From positions 124,001 to 188,000 of the forward strand of contig WEDG01000280.1 of assembly GCA_017591395.1 (NCBI GenBank): a stretch of DNA of 64,000 bases, written 5' to 3'. This DNA comes from Schistocephalus solidus. Lineage: Eukaryota; Platyhelminthes; Cestoda; Diphyllobothriidea; Diphyllobothriidae. The position numbers and the translations under genes are program-made. Of this stretch, positions 1 through 10,735 are shown piece after piece. The notes beneath the pieces were generated by a model. It saw only the letters and a list, made by a program, of their open reading frames with translations, was not told where the DNA came from and made no database searches. Each line of letters begins with the position of its first letter. The first letter of the stretch is position 1.

Positions 1-2339
1 TTGTATTTTATTAAGTGGCTCACTATTTGGTTAACCGTCGCCAAACACTCCTCGTGGATATTTTGGTTTCAGCTCTTGCCTGCCTGTTTCAACACTTATT
101 TGCAGTAATTAAACCAACGTGTGCCAGAAATGCGAATACTCCCAATACATCCTGCAGACTGTATTTATTGTCTCGCTTAACTATGAATCTAACTTTATCA
201 CACATCCCTCCTACCAGAGGCTCATTGTACTCTACCAAACTACCAACAATTACATTTTATCCAATGTAGTTTTTCCTACGTGATAAAGGAACTTAGTGTT
301 ATTGACATTACTCATGCAATGAGTGATCAAAATTTGAGTGAGTAATGCTGCGCAAATTTTGACTGTTTATTTTGTTTTGTTGAGTGGACTTAGATGCGCG
401 GAAAGCCTGTTCAATAGTGAAAGCAAAATGCCAGCAATTGAGCAAAATCCGAGGTTTTCAATAATTTAAGAAATTAAGTATGCAATTTAACTTTCTAAAA
501 CAAAATCAATTGTTTTTATAAAGAAAAAAATAAATATAATCAATAAAGATTTCCCATGAATCCTGTCTGCAACCGGAAAAAAATATTTAAATACAAAAAG
601 AATCAGATGAAGGCAAATTTAAAAAATGACTTTGTATTAGAAAAAGGAAATGAAAGGTGCTTTAAAGACTTTCTTCTGCAAATTTTTGACTTTGTTCCCT
701 AAAATAAAGTAAAAAACCTTTCTACACATTTTTTTGTTTAACAACGCCGAAATTTACACCTGTAATCAAAGCACGTGAAACATAATGTAAAAATAAACAA
801 ATTTGATAATGGAAGCAATGATAGTTTTATTATTTGTGCAGTATAGTTCCCATTTATCCGGGATTAAGAAAATTTATACGTTGAAAATCGTAAAGTGTTA
901 ACCGTTATTTTAAGGACGATCTGACACTTATTGCAATCCAATATTGAAAATGCCAATAGAGATAGTTGTCAAAAGGAAAGTTATTTAATTTACACAAAAC
1001 GTTAACAAACAATTTTTACTGATAATTCTATCGAAATGTTAAAGTTCCAACAACCGTGGTTATACATGTTTGAACAATATGCCACTTTTGTAAAAAAACT
1101 AATATTTCCATATGGAGTTATATTTATTTAAAACTTTCTTTAATGTTTTAAATTTGCACAAGGGTTTTCATTCTTAAAGCACTACTCTTGTATTTGCATG
1201 GTTGCCAGTTTGCGAATGATTTTTAATAATTCGAAATGTGTGGCATTTTTCTTGAGCTAGTTCATAAAATGTAGCACAAACTCCGTATAGTTAAAGAAAG
1301 ATGACTTTTTGCTAGCAAAGGTGGAGCGTGGTATGCGTATTCTCCTAAATAATATCCGCCACTAATTAAGGGCAATGCATTTGGCCTGAGCCCAGTTAAT
1401 CTTTTTTCAGTTTTCTGCCGTTCTCACTGAATATCGATTTAAGCATTTATGCATTTCGATGAAAAATTAAGTAACAGTAAAGGTTTACTGCAAAACTGGG
1501 CATTATTGTGTAAAAACAACACAACATTTATAACAATTCTGAACTGCTAGAGTTTAAGAGGATTAAATATATGTTATTTTCCACCCTTCCCTCTACAACC
1601 GTATCAAAATCGCGTAACTGAGAATTCATAATTGTAAAAATGATCAGTTTGTTAGGAATAACATTTTCTTGCGCAGTCCATGCTAAAGCTTAAGTAATGC
1701 TGCATTCCATATCTCACAGTGTCCAGAAACATTTATTATTCCAAATCCGAAAATTCAAGTTTCTTAACGTGGTCATCATTTTTCCTGTAGCTTTAAATCA
1801 GCTCTTGCAATTTCCACCTCGTTTTCCACTATTTTATTGATATATATATTCTCTCTGAATATTTACAGACATTTTATTCCAATGAGACATGGAAGTAAGC
1901 GTTCAACGTTTGTTTGTGGTTTTGAAATCAGAAGTAAACAACACCAAATATACAAGCTAACAACTTAATGACACTTAGATGCAATCACATTTGACAAGTG
2001 TTCTTTAAATGCATAGCTCATTACAATGAATAGAACTTAGAAACCCATCCCATGCTTCTTACTCAAGGCATTTTCTAAACGTCCTCGTCCATCACTTCAA
2101 TTTTTTTTAAATGCAGTTCTAAATGTTTCGATATTCAACGACAGGAAAAATCGTCTTCACATACAATTTCCAATCAACATATACCAGTATGTGTTTGACA
2201 CCAATTGAATAAAAGTCATGTTCAGTTTTGTAGCAATAGCTGTACTGCACGTTTCAGACTTGTTTCTAAAGAACAGCAATCAATCAGCCTTATGAACCAT
2301 GTGTCAACTTAAAGAAAGTTGCCCAATGTCATTAGCGTT
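1..2339. other. A+T-rich non-coding stretch
   Basis: I see no recognisable gene, element or structural RNA here. Reading frames are short and carry no familiar motif. Homopolymer A/T runs are frequent. It could be intergenic or intronic; the sequence does not say which. Confidence 0.5.
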
Positions 2340-2575
2340 TCACACACATAGTACACTTTATCCGTTGTAGTCCGACGAGATCCAAAGTATGATCAACAGC
2401 ATTGTGGTGCATGGACAGTGATGACTAGCACGTTAATTCGTTTAACGTGAATTTAGGCTTGCACAGCAGCTACTGCACACTCTCTTTTCCCTTTACCTGA
2501 GTCCGGTGTCATGACAAAGTCAAGAAGACAGGAGGCAGTAAACGGCGCAGATGACCAGAGCGGCCGGAGCTGCAC
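2340..2575 (+). repeat. Family A dispersed repeat, copy 1 (partial)
   Basis: This is the first of four copies of a short dispersed repeat in the window (others near 2,775-3,180, 19,745-20,050 and 56,300-56,480). Shared blocks, in order, are a TCCGACG-like start, a clause like CTTGCACTGCACCTACCGCAC, a pyrimidine-rich CTCTCTTCC segment, GGTGTCA-AGAC, and AGTCAAGAAGACTGGAGGC. In this copy the AGTCAAGAAGACAGGAGGCA block lies near 2,518-2,537, followed by GGCGCAGATGA, also seen in copy 3. It breaks off after about 2,575 and copy 2 starts 200 bp later on the same strand. No coding frame is shared between copies, so I read it as a non-autonomous element or SINE of unknown class. Confidence 0.55.
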
Positions 2576-2876
2576 CTATGAAAGTCGCCAGACCTGGCTC
2601 TGATCACACCGAGTGAGATTGCCATAGAGGTCACATTAAGAAGGAGCCGTTGACGCCTGACTCTCAGTCCGCCAGTCAGCCACTTTGCACGAACAAAAAC
2701 CTGCCTGGCCACGCAGTCAAAATTCTTTTTTCAGTTGTTAACCTTCCAGGAAAACACACACATCAGTTCAACCGTGGTTGTCCAACGATGTCTACCGCAT
2801 ACTCCACAGACGGGTGGTGCAGAGACGGTGATTTGCGCAAATTAGTTTGAACTGATAGTAGACTTGCACTGCACCT

Positions 2877-2892
2877 ATCTCTCTCTCTCTTT
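2877..2892. repeat. CT microsatellite
   Basis: A short run of about seven CT dinucleotides inside family A copy 2. Other copies have a shorter CTCTCTTCC tract here, so this is a local expansion of an existing pyrimidine tract. Confidence 0.8.
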
Positions 2893-3009
2893 TCTTACCC
2901 ACCTGTGCCCGGGGTAAAGAAATATTCAAGGATATTGCAGGCAGTTAGGGCACAGAGGAAGCATCTCCCTCTGAATGGGACAGGGCGTGTTGCATGATCC
3001 TGCACCTAC

Positions 3010-3030
3010 GCGTGCCCATTCTGGGCACGC
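3010..3030. other. Perfect 9-bp hairpin in family A copy 2
   Basis: GCGTGCCCA and TGGGCACGC are exact reverse complements separated by TTC. The hairpin lies in the extra block that distinguishes copy 2 from copy 3. It could be a structured part of the repeat RNA or chance; no termination T-run follows. Confidence 0.5.
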
Positions 3031-3199
3031 AGGCCCCCATGTAAGCATTTGCTATGAGCCTCATCCCAGTCAACGCCAGTCACACCTTGATTTGGCTTCT
3101 GTTTTGATCAAGCCCATCATCCACGCGAGCCGTTTAGGGGGCACAGCACACGCACCTTTGGAGACGACCACATGAGCCCTATAAGTACATTGTATTAGG

Positions 3200-4690
3200 G
3201 CCTGCTTTCTCGTGCCTATAGTGTGAACATGTTTCGACCTGTGTTTTTTGGGGGCTAGCGTACGCACACTCATGCCTCTCTGCCAGATTATATTGTCACA
3301 TTGTTTAAGAGATGACTCGTTCACATTTCGCAGCTTAATGCGTACTGCTGATGTGTGGGCCTGGTTTTCGTAGTCATCCTATGTATCCTTGTGTGAGAAT
3401 GACAGATCACCGAAAGATAATGTCTTATTTCAGCACTTAACACTTGTTTGGTAGCCACCACGAAATCTGGATAGAGGTCTTAAAGTGACTTGCTTTTATT
3501 TTACACTTCACTGCTTTACTTATCATTGGGCAGTCCCAGCCCACATCTTGTTAATTCATTAGCTTTGACTTCTTATATGCCATTTTTCTAAATGAATATT
3601 CCTTTTTCCCTGGAACGAATAATTATTTACCTTTAAGTGTGTTATTTCCGTTGACCTAGATTAATGTTTTACATTTTTAAAAATATTCGTATGGAGGGAT
3701 ACTCTCAAATATTAATTTCCAACTCGTTTGTTTAGTCGTCAACTTTGACAAGGTTTAGTCTTCTGAGTGGCATACATTTATGTGGTCACCCAATTGGCAA
3801 GCACTTGGGCTTAGATGCGTTTAGGTAGCATCGTTATGTTTTTATTCTCACAGGCAGTTGTATGGCAACACAAAGGTCACAAGCATTGTATTTGCCCATA
3901 ACATCGGAAAACCCTCCATCCTTAAATTGCGTACATATGTTTCATGAAAAAAACGTGAATCTAACTTAGAAAAAGGAAGGAAAAATTGGGCGTGTCACTG
4001 CAGAAAGCGGTTTGTGCAATCTTTAAGCGAATTTCTGCCTTCGAAAGATCGCAATGTACGTCATATAATCTTAATGGTTATTGTTAACATTGAGAGTACA
4101 GACATTCAATATTAATTGCATTTTGGCAGGTCCAATTTATTTACCTTATACTTGTGTATAATTGTGACTTTTAAGCTGGGATCCGGACTTGAAAACTGAC
4201 ATTTTCGGAAGATACAGTGTGTTAAGGATATTCTATGCAAGAACTAATCAAAAAAGCAAACCTAGAGAGTATTTGGTGAAGAGGATTCTTATCTTCTCTC
4301 TACAATCTGTTGTCAAAGCAGCTGACAGGGCAGCAAATGCTGACATTGGGGCACGAAGCCTCATTTAGAAAAAAAAAATATCACGCCGATCAAATTTATT
4401 GCGGCAAATGAGTCAGTACTAAGCCAGACGGAAGCAGGGGACGAAACAAATGACATCCATTAATGTAAAGTTTCATCCCTTTTCATCGCTGATAGTTCGC
4501 TTGTGTATAAACACTATGGTTCATGGTCGATTTATGAGCGCAATTACTTTGCGGATCCGTATTCAGTACGCCGCATTTGCGTTCGAAAAATTCCTAGCCA
4601 TGCGGGTAGGATGCGCGTGACCAGCAGTCCGGGTGACAGCAAACAAAGTTTTACTAATCGCCACGTCCAAAATCGATCACGAGGATTTAA
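3200..4690. other. Non-coding stretch before the LINE
   Basis: No recognisable gene. A short A-run at 4,369-4,378 and a moderately GC-rich patch around 4,540-4,680 precede the LINE. I cannot assign either. Confidence 0.45.
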
Positions 4691-4699
4691 TCAATTCTA

Positions 4700-4790
4700 A
4701 TAACGAGTTGGGTAAGGACCGAAAACCAACCATCGCACCAACTACACCCACAGTGATGAATGCAAGGAATGCCAAAATTATAACGAAGTT
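4700..4790 (+). pseudogene. Possible PLE C-terminal tail remnant
   Basis: One frame reads TIAPTTPTVMN. This resembles the stretch TIASITTPSGD downstream of the GIY-YIG region of the PLE fragment at 18,460-18,500, and AASITTPTDE in the spacer of the inverted repeat near 11,480. The similarity covers only about a dozen residues, so this is a weak call. It may be the last remnant of a Penelope-like element upstream of the LINE. Confidence 0.2.
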
Positions 4791-5043
4791 ACCTGCCGGT
4801 TAACCGCCCGCACATAGTGTCCCATATAACCCTTTTCTGTATCTGTATCCTCGGCTGGGTTCAATTGATAACGATAACGATCTAAGCAGGCAGCCCTCAG
4901 AGAGTATGCGCATTTTAGGAGGCTAAATTAGCGGTGAAATCAACCAGCGCATTGTACCCTTACACATTCCCCTATCGGTAGAGTTTAAGGTAGAGGTTAA
5001 GAAAACTTCAAACTCGAAAGGTTCAATTACTCCACAGAGCCCT

Positions 5044-5755
5044 ATGAGTGAAGACCCTTTAGATCGAGTACAATGCACAATCATCCAGGATGCCTTACTT
5101 ACAAAAGCTGGCAAGTTGCTAGGAGACAAATGCATCAAAAGCGCAGCCGTCTCCTCTTCGCAAATCCACTACGACAGAGCTAGAGTATCAGTGGATTATT
5201 ATCAGGCTGCTGGAAATATTGGAGTGCCCGGTATGGGTGACTGCGTCTAATCCAAGGTCACTTAGAGTCCCCCACTAACACCTCCAACGAACGAATTGCC
5301 GCTGACTAAGAGCAATTCCAGGAACTCATCAATGAAATGCTGCAACCATCGGAAGACATAATCACCCTTAAGACCTTTCGTCTTGGAAATCATTTAAACT
5401 TTCATCCCGCAGACACAACCAGGACATCACAAAGTCGTCCTCGGTGGCAATGAACAATCAAAATTAATCCTCTCCAGGCGTTTTCGACTGAGGCATTCGC
5501 ACAATGGTGTATTTTGTTCAGCTGGATTACTTCCCTGCCGAACGAATAAACAGTCGAGATTTAGTCCTGGAATTGAGAGCATGGCATATCAACGGAGAAC
5601 AAAACCCGATAATCTACAAAGATCGGATAGTTAAACGACCCTCAGCCCCACTGTGGAGCAAACCGGTTCGTATAACCGAACAGTTATCCAGGAGACTGGG
5701 TCGGGGCCTAAACCGAATATCGTCTGAGCTCAAAGCTGACATTGATGTACACTAA
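5044..5755 (+). pseudogene. LINE ORF1-like region, broken
   Basis: Reading across frameshifts gives the pieces NERIAAD, QFQELINEML, SEDIITLKTFRLG, then SKLILSRRFRLRHS and NGVFCSAGLL-like text, then RDLVLELRAWHINGEQNP, IYKDRIVKRPSAPLW. This order (helical region, TLKTFRLG, LILSRRFRLR, LVLELR, I.KGRIV) is what I know from the ORF1 or N-terminal region of flatworm CR1-like LINEs. That region is thought to bind nucleic acid. The longest open pieces are 5,044-5,250 and 5,504-5,755. The endonuclease starts in another frame right at the end of the second piece, as in the parent element. Confidence 0.6.
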
Positions 5756-6425
5756 CGTACAAAGCCTCCTTCCAAAAATGGATGAACTGATAATTCATAT
5801 TTTTGACCTGCTCCCAAATTTTATCTCAATAACAGAAACATTATTGTCGGAACAGATTCACGACATGGAGCATGTTCTTCCTGGATTCCACATTTTTCAC
5901 TGAGATGGATAATATCGAAGGGGTGGAGGCATAGCAACATTCGTAAAGAATGGCTTGCATTGTTCAGAAAAAAGTCTAAGTTTATTTGTAAGGAAGCAGT
6001 TTGGTTGACCATAACACCAACGGGTTTTCAAAGCCTTGATATCTTATCGGTGCATTGACCATCGGAAATGACCATAAAACTGATGCCAAATTGCTGGATT
6101 ACCTCAAGGTATTTGCTATGTGCGGCCTAATATTCTCATCTTTGAAACTAATGCCCAATTTCTGGATGACCTCAAGGTATTTCCAATGCGGCCGAATACT
6201 CTCGTCGTTGGGGACTTTAATGCACCTAACATTGACTGGAACTCCACCTCTACCGACTGCTCTGAAACAGCATTTGATCAGCAGCTTCTGAGCAAACTGT
6301 CAATTTGCTTTTTACCCAACACGTCTTGGTTCTGACGTGGGTTCGTGAGCACCAGCGGATGAACTGCCTGGACCTCGTGTTCACTAGGTCACCTGACAAC
6401 ATCGACGTTGTGAGTTGTGAGCAAT
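5740..6425 (+). pseudogene. LINE endonuclease domain (AP-endonuclease type), broken
   Basis: The frame starting near 5,740 reads MYTNVQSLLPKMDEL, then ISITETLLSEQ, the N-terminal NxQSL and ITET blocks of EEP-type LINE endonucleases, where the glutamate binds metal. A stop interrupts at about 5,901. At 6,207-6,240 another frame reads VVGDFNAPNIDWN, the GDFN metal and substrate block. At about 6,360-6,390 NCLDLVFTRSPD matches the CLDL(V/I)FT block before the catalytic S-DH motif. A ~60-bp stretch is imperfectly repeated at 6,079-6,134 and 6,149-6,196 (GCCAAATTGCTGGATTACC and GCCCAATTTCTGGATGACC), a small local duplication. The enzyme would nick target DNA to prime reverse transcription. Confidence 0.75.
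6079..6200 (+). repeat. Local direct duplication within LINE endonuclease
   Basis: Two adjacent ~70-bp blocks share GATGCCAAATTGCTGGATTA / AATGCCCAATTTCTGGATGA followed by CCTCAAGGTATTT and (ATGT/ATG)CGGCC. The copies are about 68 bp apart. The duplication breaks the spacing between the ITET and GDFN endonuclease blocks. Confidence 0.65.
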
Positions 6426-6659
6426 AGAGATCATGCGGTTCTCATGTGGGAATACTCATTATTATCTTTACCGGGTTAATCACTTGATCTCCGACCAAAT
6501 ATTGAGGATAGGAATTACAATGAGATGAAAAATGACCTTTCTCCTATCGACTGGACATCCATATTTTCCGATGATATCCACGAGGCTTGTGGCCAATTCA
6601 AGGACATTATCCACCACCTCATTTCTAAACACTGCCCAATCATGCAAAGAAAGCTAAGA

Positions 6660-8221
6660 AACACTGGTTGATTCCATTATTAAAGAAGGAATTCATCAAA
6701 AAGAGGAAATTTTGGAAAAGATCCCGCAATGGAATCACTCAACAGCTACAAGTTGCAAATAAACCGAGTATAAATGGTCATTGCCAGAGATCAAAGAGTC
6801 TTCGAAAAGGATTTGTTAAAGCGTGCCATGGTTTATCCCAAAGTCCTTCATAGTAACATACGGCAAAGCACGTGAAAAAAGGATCCAATCCCATCAATGC
6901 GGACTTTCGAGGGCGCGGAAATCTCAGACGACAGGTATAATCTTGAACACCTTTCTCAGTATTTCCAGTCCGTCATGATAACAGAACCTGAATATTTCCC
7001 ACACACTTGTGAAGATGAGATAATGTCTACTATGGAAACAGTCTTATTCACCAAAGAAATCGTTCAGGAAATGTTGGTAAATCTGAAAGAGTTGATCATT
7101 TAAGGACCCGATGCAATCCTGGCCAAGCTGTTGAATGAGCTAGCTTATGAAGCGGCCTTACTCTTTCAGGCATCGTTTGCTCCTGGGTTTCTACCCTCCA
7201 ACTGGAAGACCGCGATCAGCACTTTGCTATACAAGAATGGAAACCGAGTGTCTGCGAATAACTACAAATCAGTCAGCCTTACCTCTATTTGTTGCAAAAT
7301 ACTGGAGAAATAATCAGGAAAGCGTTGATGCAGTTCTTTGAGCAAAATCACCTCATCTCCACTGCCTAAAAAACATATTCTTCTCAATTAAACACTGTAA
7401 AAAAGCACGCGAAGAATGAAAATGGTGCGTTCCATCTGCATCGACTCCCAAAGTCCTTCGACAGCGTTCATCAATGTCTCCTGCATAAACTACGCACTGT
7501 AGGAATTTCGCTGTAGCCTCCTTGTATGGATCCAGAACCTTTTGATTGGACGGTCCCAAAGAGTACAATGTGGACGCCAGCAGTCCTCAGAAGTAAGCGG
7601 GTTGAGTGGCGTCGTATAGGGCTCAGTTTTAGTTCCCATATTATTCCTCGTTTTCGCCGATGACTATGTCAGCGACTTTGACTGTGATGTCCTCATTTTC
7701 GTTGACGACATTAAAACATGGAAAGTTGTTGACAATACGGCAGACACAGACTATCTGCAACTAAACTTGAACAGTCTTGAGGACTGGTCAAATAGCTTGC
7801 TTATGCTGTTCAATTTCAGAAGTGCAATTTTCTTAAAATTGGCCGCTGTTGAGCCTTCAGCTCGAGAGTTCCCTTTCTAAATGGTACGCCATTGTAATCA
7901 GTGTGTGGATTACATCAGCACTCAAAACAACACTGAACTGCACGAAGGTGGCCAAGTCAGCCATATGTGTATAGCTACTCATCAAGTGTGCCATTATGGG
8001 TTTTATAATCTAATTTTCTCCAATATATTGGTAAGCTTCGTGCGGCCGCACCTACAATATGACATACAGGCATGGAAACCTTGGACTTTCAATGATATTA
8101 CCATCTTAGATTAGGTCCGGAGACGGGCAACAAAACTGACTAAAGACCTGCAATCACTAAACTATGAAAAGAGGCTTCCGACCTCCAACCTAAATCCCTT
8201 TCCTACAAGCCCCACCGAGGA
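6660..8221 (+). pseudogene. LINE linker and reverse transcriptase, first duplicate
   Basis: The linker frame reads LLKKEFIKKRKFWKR. It is followed by RTFEGAEISDDRYNLEHLS, QYFQSVMITEPEYFP, and KELII-GPDAI, the typical run-up to RT. RT blocks: FLPSNWKTAISTLLYKNGN, NNYKSVSLTSICCKILEK (RT block 1-2), AFDSVHQCLLHKLRTVGI (block A region), and DVLIFVDDIKTWK at about 7,690-7,730, where the usual FADD reads FVDD with both aspartates kept. A sequence deletion relative to the second copy removes about 12 bp before the LFQASF block. It ends at about 8,221 in a block equal to the LRGDLI region, and the second duplicate begins at once. Confidence 0.8.
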
Positions 8222-10000
8222 GATCCCGCATTGATAAGACACTGGAATCCCTCAACAGCTACAAGTTGCAACGAAACCGCGTCAAAATGCTCATTGCCAG
8301 AGATCGAGAAGTCTTCGGAGAGGAGCTGTTGACGCGTGCCATGGTATATCCTAGTCCTTAAGAGTAACATAAGGCAGAGCACGTGAAAAAATTATCCGAT
8401 CCCATTATTGCAGACTTTCGAGGTCGCGGAAATCTCAGAGGACAGGGATAAGGCTGAAAAACTTTAGCAGTTCTTCCGGTCCGTCATGAAAACAGAACCT
8501 GAATTTTTCCCAACCACTTGTGAAGACGAGATAATATCTACTATGGAAACAGTCCACTTCACCGAACAAATCATTCAGGAAGAGTTGCTAAACCTGAAAG
8601 AGTTGATCCCACCAGGTCCCGATGCAATCCCAGCCAAGCTGTAGAAGGAGCTTGCTTCTGATGTGACCAAACCACTAGCCATACTCTTCCAGGCGTCGTT
8701 TGCTACTGGGTATCTACCCTCCGATTTAAAGACCGCAACCAGCACTCCGCTATGCAAGAATGGAACCCGCGTGCCTGCGAATAACTACAGACCAGTGAGC
8801 TTTTCATCAATTTGTTGCACAATCCTGGCGAAAATAATCAAGAAAGCGTTTGATGCAGCTCCTTGAGCCGAATCACCTTCTTTCCGATGCACAACACGCC
8901 TTTGGTGATGGTAAGTTTTGCCTTATTAACTTACTCTTCTAACTTGAACACTGGAACAAAGCACGTGACGAAGGAAAAATGGTGCATGCAATCTACATCG
9001 ACTTCCAATAGGCCTTCGACAGCGTTCCTCATCAACGTCTCCTGCATAAACTGCGCAGTGTAGGAGTTCGCCGAAGCTTCCTTGCATGGATCCAGAACGT
9101 TTTAATTTGACAGTCCCAAAGAATACCAGTTGGAGGCTAGCAGTCTTCAGAAGTAAGCAGGGGTGAGTGGTGTCCAACAGGGCTCAGTTGAAGGCCCCAC
9201 AGTATTCCTTGTTTTCATCAATGACTATGTCAGGGACCTTGAATGTGATGTCCTCCTGTTTGCTGATGACATAAAATTATGGAAAGTTTTTTGACAATAC
9301 GACAAAGACCATGTGCAACTTAACTTGAACAGGCTTGAGGACTGGTCAAAGAGCTTACTTATGCCATTCAATGTTTGAAAGTGCAATTTTCCTCGAATTG
9401 GCCGCTGTTAAGCCTCCAGTTGGAGAGTTCACTTTCTAAATGGTACCCCATTGTAATCAGTGTGTGGATTACATCATCAAGTAAACCAACACTGAACTGC
9501 ACGAAGGTGCGTCATTATGGGATGTGATAAAGACAAGTTCTCCAAAATATTTGTAAGCTTCGTGCGGCCGCACATAGAATATGCCATACAGGCATTGAGA
9601 CCTTGGACTCTCAAGGATATTACCGTCTTAGAGAAGGTCCAGAGGCGGGTAACAAAAATGATTAAACGCCTGCAGTCACTAAACTATAAAAACAAACTAT
9701 CGACCTTCAACCTATTCCCCTTACCTACAGGCAACTACGAGGAGATCTCATACTAACTTTTCGCATCATGAATGGCCTGGACGTTTTGCATTATTCGCAA
9801 TGATATTTCACTGTACTTACTCGACCACCTTGCGAGGTCACCCTTTGAAACTACGGACAGGTAAAGCAAGCGTCGATAAACGCAAGTAAGTCTTCAGTAA
9901 CAGAGTGGTTGCAGCGGGGAAGGCTCTGCCCGCGGATGTTGTTATCTCTACCACCGTGGATTCCTTTAAGCACAAACTCGAAGCTTATTAAACCTTCAAA
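8222..10000 (+). pseudogene. LINE linker, reverse transcriptase and C-terminus, second duplicate
   Basis: Starts again inside the linker (LNSYKLQRNRVKMLIARDRE). RT blocks in order: KPLAILFQASFATGYLPSDL, NNYRPVSFSSICCTILAKII, DAQHAFGDGKFCLINLL-like, AIYIDFQ-AFDSVPHQRLLHKLRS at about 8,985-9,060 (YIDFxxAFD with the block A aspartates), and DVLLFADDIKLWK at about 9,250-9,285 (block C FADD intact). The tail reads FVRPHIEYAIQA-PWTLKDI, VLEKVQRRVTKMI, RGDLILTFRIMNG, and RVVAAGKALPADVVISTTVD-F, the usual C-terminal domain. Stops and frameshifts break the frame at least ten times. It is closer to the family norm than the first copy. Confidence 0.82.
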
Positions 10001-10200
10001 TACCATATAATTATACTACTTCCAATAATTTAGTAGTCTTTTTAAGTGTATTTTGTAATTTTGGAAACGTATTTTCAATTTTACCTATGTATCGATGTTT
10101 TCTTACTCACTTTGCAACGAATAGGGAGCTAAAAGTCATTCGCCTATCTTTCCGTTTATAAAACTGAAATGAACTAAACTGAAAAAAAACAACTGGTGTG
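10001..10200 (+). other. LINE 3' untranslated end
   Basis: A+T-rich 3' UTR ending in AACTGAAATGAACTAAACTG followed by eight A residues. Simple ACTGA-type repeats at the end are typical of CR1-like elements; the copy at 32.3 kb ends in ACTGAT repeats. Confidence 0.6.
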
Positions 10201-10224
10201 GGGTGGCATGTTTTGGGACGGAAG

Positions 10225-10735
10225 AGGGGATACAGAATATGCCACCTACGTAGCGGAGCCACATATTTCATTTGAAACGTTTTAAGATGCCCTCATCTAG
10301 CCGCTGTAAGACATCATCAGCAAGTAGACCCCATATCGGGGAGCCTATTGGGGTGCCTTTATCTTGTTGATAACATTTGTCATCGAATTGAAAATAGTTC
10401 TTAGGACAGAGCTTACGCATGTCTGAAACGTGCTGTTTTGTAATGCCAATAGGATTTTCCTCTTTGCGTCACTCAGTTCTATAATGGCCCAGTGATGCGG
10501 TATAGAGGAAAACACAGAAACAACGTCAAATGATTCAATACATTCGTCTGGACATACTTGAATTCCTTAAATGTACTGTAGGAATGCTTGCGACTATTTG
10601 GCGCTGTATAGCGATCAAACACTGAGGTGCTTTAGGTTCCTGTATAGCCATTTAGTAAGATTGTTAGTGGGGGACCCAATAAGTGGCACTATAATCTCCA
10701 ATGTCACGTGATTTGTGCACCTTTAGGATAAACTA
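10225..10735 (-). pseudogene. Penelope-like element RT fragment (PLE-a)
   Basis: On the minus strand, frames read PKVHKS, then IIVPLIGSPTNNLTKWLYRN, CIESFDVVSVFSSIP, LCPKNYFQFDDKCYQQDKG, and TPIGSPIWGLLADDVLQRL. These are the canonical PLE RT blocks (PKVHK, IGSPTYNLAKWL, SFDVxSLFTSIP, GxPMGSPISG). The catalytic YVDD block at 10,241-10,255 reads RYVGGIFCI, so both metal-binding aspartates are gone. The first catalytic aspartate (SFDV) is still present. The fragment lacks the N-terminal RT part and the GIY-YIG end. Its 5' side runs directly into the left arm of the inverted repeat at 10,725, so the terminal repeat lies upstream of a 5'-truncated coding region, as seen in many PLE copies. Confidence 0.85.

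Larger units (their letters stand above)
2775..3180 (+). repeat. Family A dispersed repeat, copy 2 (longest)
   Basis: This copy aligns with the one at 19,745-20,050 from the TACCGCATACTCCACAGACG block near 2,793 to the TTTAGGGGGCAC and TTTGGAGACGACC blocks near 3,135-3,172. Between GTTGCATGATCCTGC (2,990) and the AGGGGGCAC block it carries about 100 bp that copy 3 lacks, including a perfect hairpin at 3,010-3,030. A CT dinucleotide run sits at 2,877-2,890. Element class is unknown; homology to the other copies is seen directly. Confidence 0.6.
5040..10190 (+). mobile_element. CR1/jockey-like non-LTR retrotransposon, decayed, internally duplicated
   Basis: One LINE insertion of about 5 kb. 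Order: ORF1-like region, apurinic-type endonuclease, linker, reverse transcriptase (RT) part one, a repeat of linker plus RT, C-terminal domain, and a 3' end with ACTGAAATGAACTAAACTGA-like repeats and a short A-run near 10,165-10,190. There is only one 5' part and one 3' end, while 6,727-8,221 and 8,222 to about 9,750 are alignable direct copies. That points to an internal tandem duplication rather than two insertions. Every region has frameshifts and stop codons, so no protein of full length can be made. Motif style (NYRPVS.TS, FADD.K.W, LRGDL...N, CLDLVFT) fits the CR1/jockey group common in flatworms; the exact clade needs a phylogeny. Confidence 0.85.
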
